Source: an uncultured Schlesneria sp.
Lineage (GTDB): Bacteria > Planctomycetota > Planctomycetia > Planctomycetales > Planctomycetaceae
Reading direction: 5' to 3'
Length of the DNA stretch: 64,000 nucleotides
Assembly: GCA_903904835.1 (NCBI GenBank)
Contig: CAIVEI010000043.1
Span: 1-64,000, forward strand
Position 1 is the first letter of the stretch. Each line of letters starts with the position of its first letter. The position numbers were made by a program, and so were the translations under genes. A model generated the notes under the pieces. That model was not told the origin of the DNA. It was given only the letters and a program-made list of their open reading frames with translations, and made no database searches. Positions 62,207 through 64,000 of the stretch are shown here, one piece after another.

Positions 62207-64000
62207 ATGCGTCGCTCGATCACCCTTACGCTGCTGCTCGTGACGTTTGCGAAGACGTCATCAGCTCAATCCCCGAATGAAGAAGGCTTAAAGTTCTTCG
62301 AGCAGAAAATTCGTCCGGTGCTTGTACAACACTGCTACAGTTGCCACTCGGTAAGTGCTCGCGACGCGAAAAAGTTGCAAGGAACGCTTTTTCTGGATTC
62401 GGCGGAAGGAATCTTGGCTGGAGGTGAGAGCGGCCCGGCGCTCGTTAAGGGTAAGTCTGCCGAAAGTCGAATCATCAAGGCACTGAAGTATGACGGCATG
62501 GAAATGCCTCCTTCAGGAAAATTGTCGGATGAAATTATTGCTGACTTTGCCAAATGGGTCGAAATGGGAGCGCCAGATCCACGCGAGGGGACGGCACCCA
62601 TCAAACCCAAGCGCGAAATCAATATCGACGAAGGTCGAAAGTGGTGGTCATTTCAGCCGCTCAAGATTATGGCACCACCTTCAATTCCTGAGGGAATTCC
62701 GACGCGATCACCGATTGATCATTTCGTCATTGCTGCCCAGAAGCAACAAAATCTGAAACCAGGAATTCCGACAAGCAGAGAAAAGCTGATCCGCCGCGCC
62801 TACTTCGATTTAATCGGGCTTCCGCCAACCCCAGAGCAGATCGATAGCTTTCTGAACGATGGGTCGCCGCAGGCGTTTGAGAAAGTCATCGACAGCCTGC
62901 TGGAAAGTCCTCGCTACGGTGAGAAGTGGGCCAGGCACTGGCTGGACGTCGCTCGATTTGCGGAAAGCGGCGGGTACGAATTCGATGGATTCCGGCCAGG
63001 AGCTTATCACTACCGTGACTGGGTGATTCGGGCACTGAATAATGACCTTTCGTACGATCAGTTTGTGCGAATGCAATTATCCGGTGATAAGTTACAGCCC
63101 GATGACTATCTGGGGGCATCTGCCAGTGGCTTTCTCGTCGCCGGGCCCTACCCAGGGCAAATTACCGCCAAAACCGTGGAGGGGATTCGTTACGATCAGC
63201 TCGACGACATGCTGATGACGGTCGGTGGATCGATGCTGGGTCTGACACTCGGCTGTGTTCGCTGTCACGACCACAAATACGATCCTCTGCAGCAGAAGGA
63301 CTATTATTCTCTGGCCGCGTCGCTGGCACGAACGGTGCACGGGTCGCGGTCAATCGATCCTGATCCTGCTGCGACACAACGAGCATGGGAAAGTTATCGG
63401 CAGGCACACGAGCCTTTGTTGGCGGCGCTTCGTAAGTTCTCGACTGACGAATTGCCAAAACGATTTGAAGCCTGGCAATCAGCCGAGTTACCCAAACAAG
63501 CTGAGACACCTCGCTGGCAGTTCATGGAGCCTGTCGACCTCGATGCGGACCGATCCTGGCTCAAGTGGTTACCGGGCGGAATCGTTGCCCACAATGGATC
63601 GATCCTTCCCGGTACGGTTCTATTCCAAAGGGGCCAGCGTCGCGTTGTGCCGCATCAAGAGCGATACATGATCACTCTGCACACGTTCCAGAAAAACATC
63701 GCATCACTTCGAATCGACGCCTTCGCCGACAAAACTCTTCCCGCGAAGGGCCCGGGATTGAACGGAGACGGCAGCTTTCAGTTGGCTGAATTGAAAGTCA
63801 TCGCTCGACCGTTGGACGGCAATGCGGCGGAAGCACCGCAAGAGCTGAAGCTGAAGCCGGTCTACGCGGCATTTGAAGAAAAAGATCAGCCGCTCGGACA
63901 TGCTGTCGATGGTAAACCTGAGACGGCTTGGGTCGTTCGACCACCAGCCAACAAAGACAATGCTGCAATTTTTGAGTTCGAAGCGCCATTTGCTGGTTTT
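62207..64000 (+). CDS. Planctomycete cytochrome c (PSCyt1) - DUF1549/PSD1-type protein, 3' truncated
   Basis: The visible 598 codons run off the window. The signal peptide is MRRSITLTLLLVTFAKTSSA. Then comes a cytochrome c-like domain with a heme motif C43-x2-C46-H47 in HCYSCHS, and around residue 190 a DUF1549 domain (IRRAYFDLIGLPPTPEQID, YGEKWARHWLDVARFAE). A second C-x-x-C-H appears in LGCVRCHDHKYDPLQQKDYY. These multi-domain proteins, typically followed by a DUF1553 domain, are specific to planctomycetes and related bacteria. Their function is unknown; a link to extracytoplasmic electron transfer or carbohydrate metabolism is suspected from gene context in the phylum. GAG six bases before the ATG supports the start. 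Confidence 0.92.
   Translation, partial: MRRSITLTLLLVTFAKTSSAQSPNEEGLKFFEQKIRPVLVQHCYSCHSVSARDAKKLQGTLFLDSAEGILAGGESGPALVKGKSAESRIIKALKYDGMEMPPSGKLSDEIIADFAKWVEMGAPDPREGTAPIKPKREINIDEGRKWWSFQPLKIMAPPSIPEGIPTRSPIDHFVIAAQKQQNLKPGIPTSREKLIRRAYFDLIGLPPTPEQIDSFLNDGSPQAFEKVIDSLLESPRYGEKWARHWLDVARFAESGGYEFDGFRPGAYHYRDWVIRALNNDLSYDQFVRMQLSGDKLQPDDYLGASASGFLVAGPYPGQITAKTVEGIRYDQLDDMLMTVGGSMLGLTLGCVRCHDHKYDPLQQKDYYSLAASLARTVHGSRSIDPDPAATQRAWESYRQAHEPLLAALRKFSTDELPKRFEAWQSAELPKQAETPRWQFMEPVDLDADRSWLKWLPGGIVAHNGSILPGTVLFQRGQRRVVPHQERYMITLHTFQKNIASLRIDAFADKTLPAKGPGLNGDGSFQLAELKVIARPLDGNAAEAPQELKLKPVYAAFEEKDQPLGHAVDGKPETAWVVRPPANKDNAAIFEFEAPFAGF

Overview
The window looks like chromosome of a planctomycete (Planctomycetia, Schlesneria/Planctomycetes-like), though the genus is an inference. 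The evidence is a cytochrome-c/DUF1549 protein of the type typical of that phylum running off the right end, a PEP-CTERM protein, several Gfo/Idh/MocA oxidoreductases, a sugar-epimerase-like TIM barrel, DUF1573 and DUF1570-type proteins, and Gram-negative envelope lipoproteins (LptE- and BamD-like). Intergenic gaps carry several palindromic repeat families. I saw no rRNA, tRNA, CRISPR array, integrase or complete insertion sequence.

Layout. 0-10.4 kb is a minus-strand block: recO, a BamD-like lipoprotein and lptE in an operon, a membrane protein, a nucleoside-hydrolase-like protein with altered motif residues, an ABC-2-type permease without a nearby ATPase, and two tandem paralogues built of secretin-N-like modules but with no secretin barrel. 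10.7-25 kb is mixed housekeeping: a beta-propeller protein, SDR, sugar epimerase, greA, Gfo/Idh, a nucleotidyltransferase-HD fusion, a DUF1573 protein, hemE-hemG (overlapping), a GH16 glucanase, a ComF-like phosphoribosyltransferase and nrdR. 25-31.4 kb holds a proline-rich exported protein, sixA, two metallopeptidase-like proteins and a Gfo/Idh enzyme. 31.6-36.5 kb is one giant secretin gene of about 1,640 codons with tandem helical repeats and Gly/Gln-rich inserts, ending in a strong terminator. 37-40 kb pairs a MoaD-like sulfur carrier with a tungsten-type aldehyde:ferredoxin oxidoreductase. 40.2-43.1 kb is an ECF sigma / anti-sigma / PDZ operon. 43.6-48.8 kb carries a PEP-CTERM protein, a thioredoxin-YHS fusion, an M20 peptidase and a GT-C-like membrane protein.

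49-55.3 kb is the accessory part. It contains a TPR gene interrupted by an in-frame TGA, and a minus-strand row of five very small genes (nucleotidyltransferase-fold protein, coiled-coil partner, double zinc ribbon, ParB-like protein, small acidic partner) with two ATGA-overlapped pairs. A gene-poor, repeat-rich stretch of about 1.9 kb follows, with a nearly identical 122-bp direct duplication. 55.3-64 kb returns to ordinary genes: peroxiredoxin, a beta-helix pectate-lyase-like protein, DUF4404, a SWIM-SNF2 helicase and the truncated cytochrome-c/DUF1549 gene.

The best candidates for something undescribed are the five-gene mini-operon at 50.8-52.4 kb, the barrel-less secretin-N paralogues at 7.0-10.4 kb, and the palindromic repeat family at 11.7, 28.4 and 57.9 kb. 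All functional statements come from reading motifs by eye; no database search was run.
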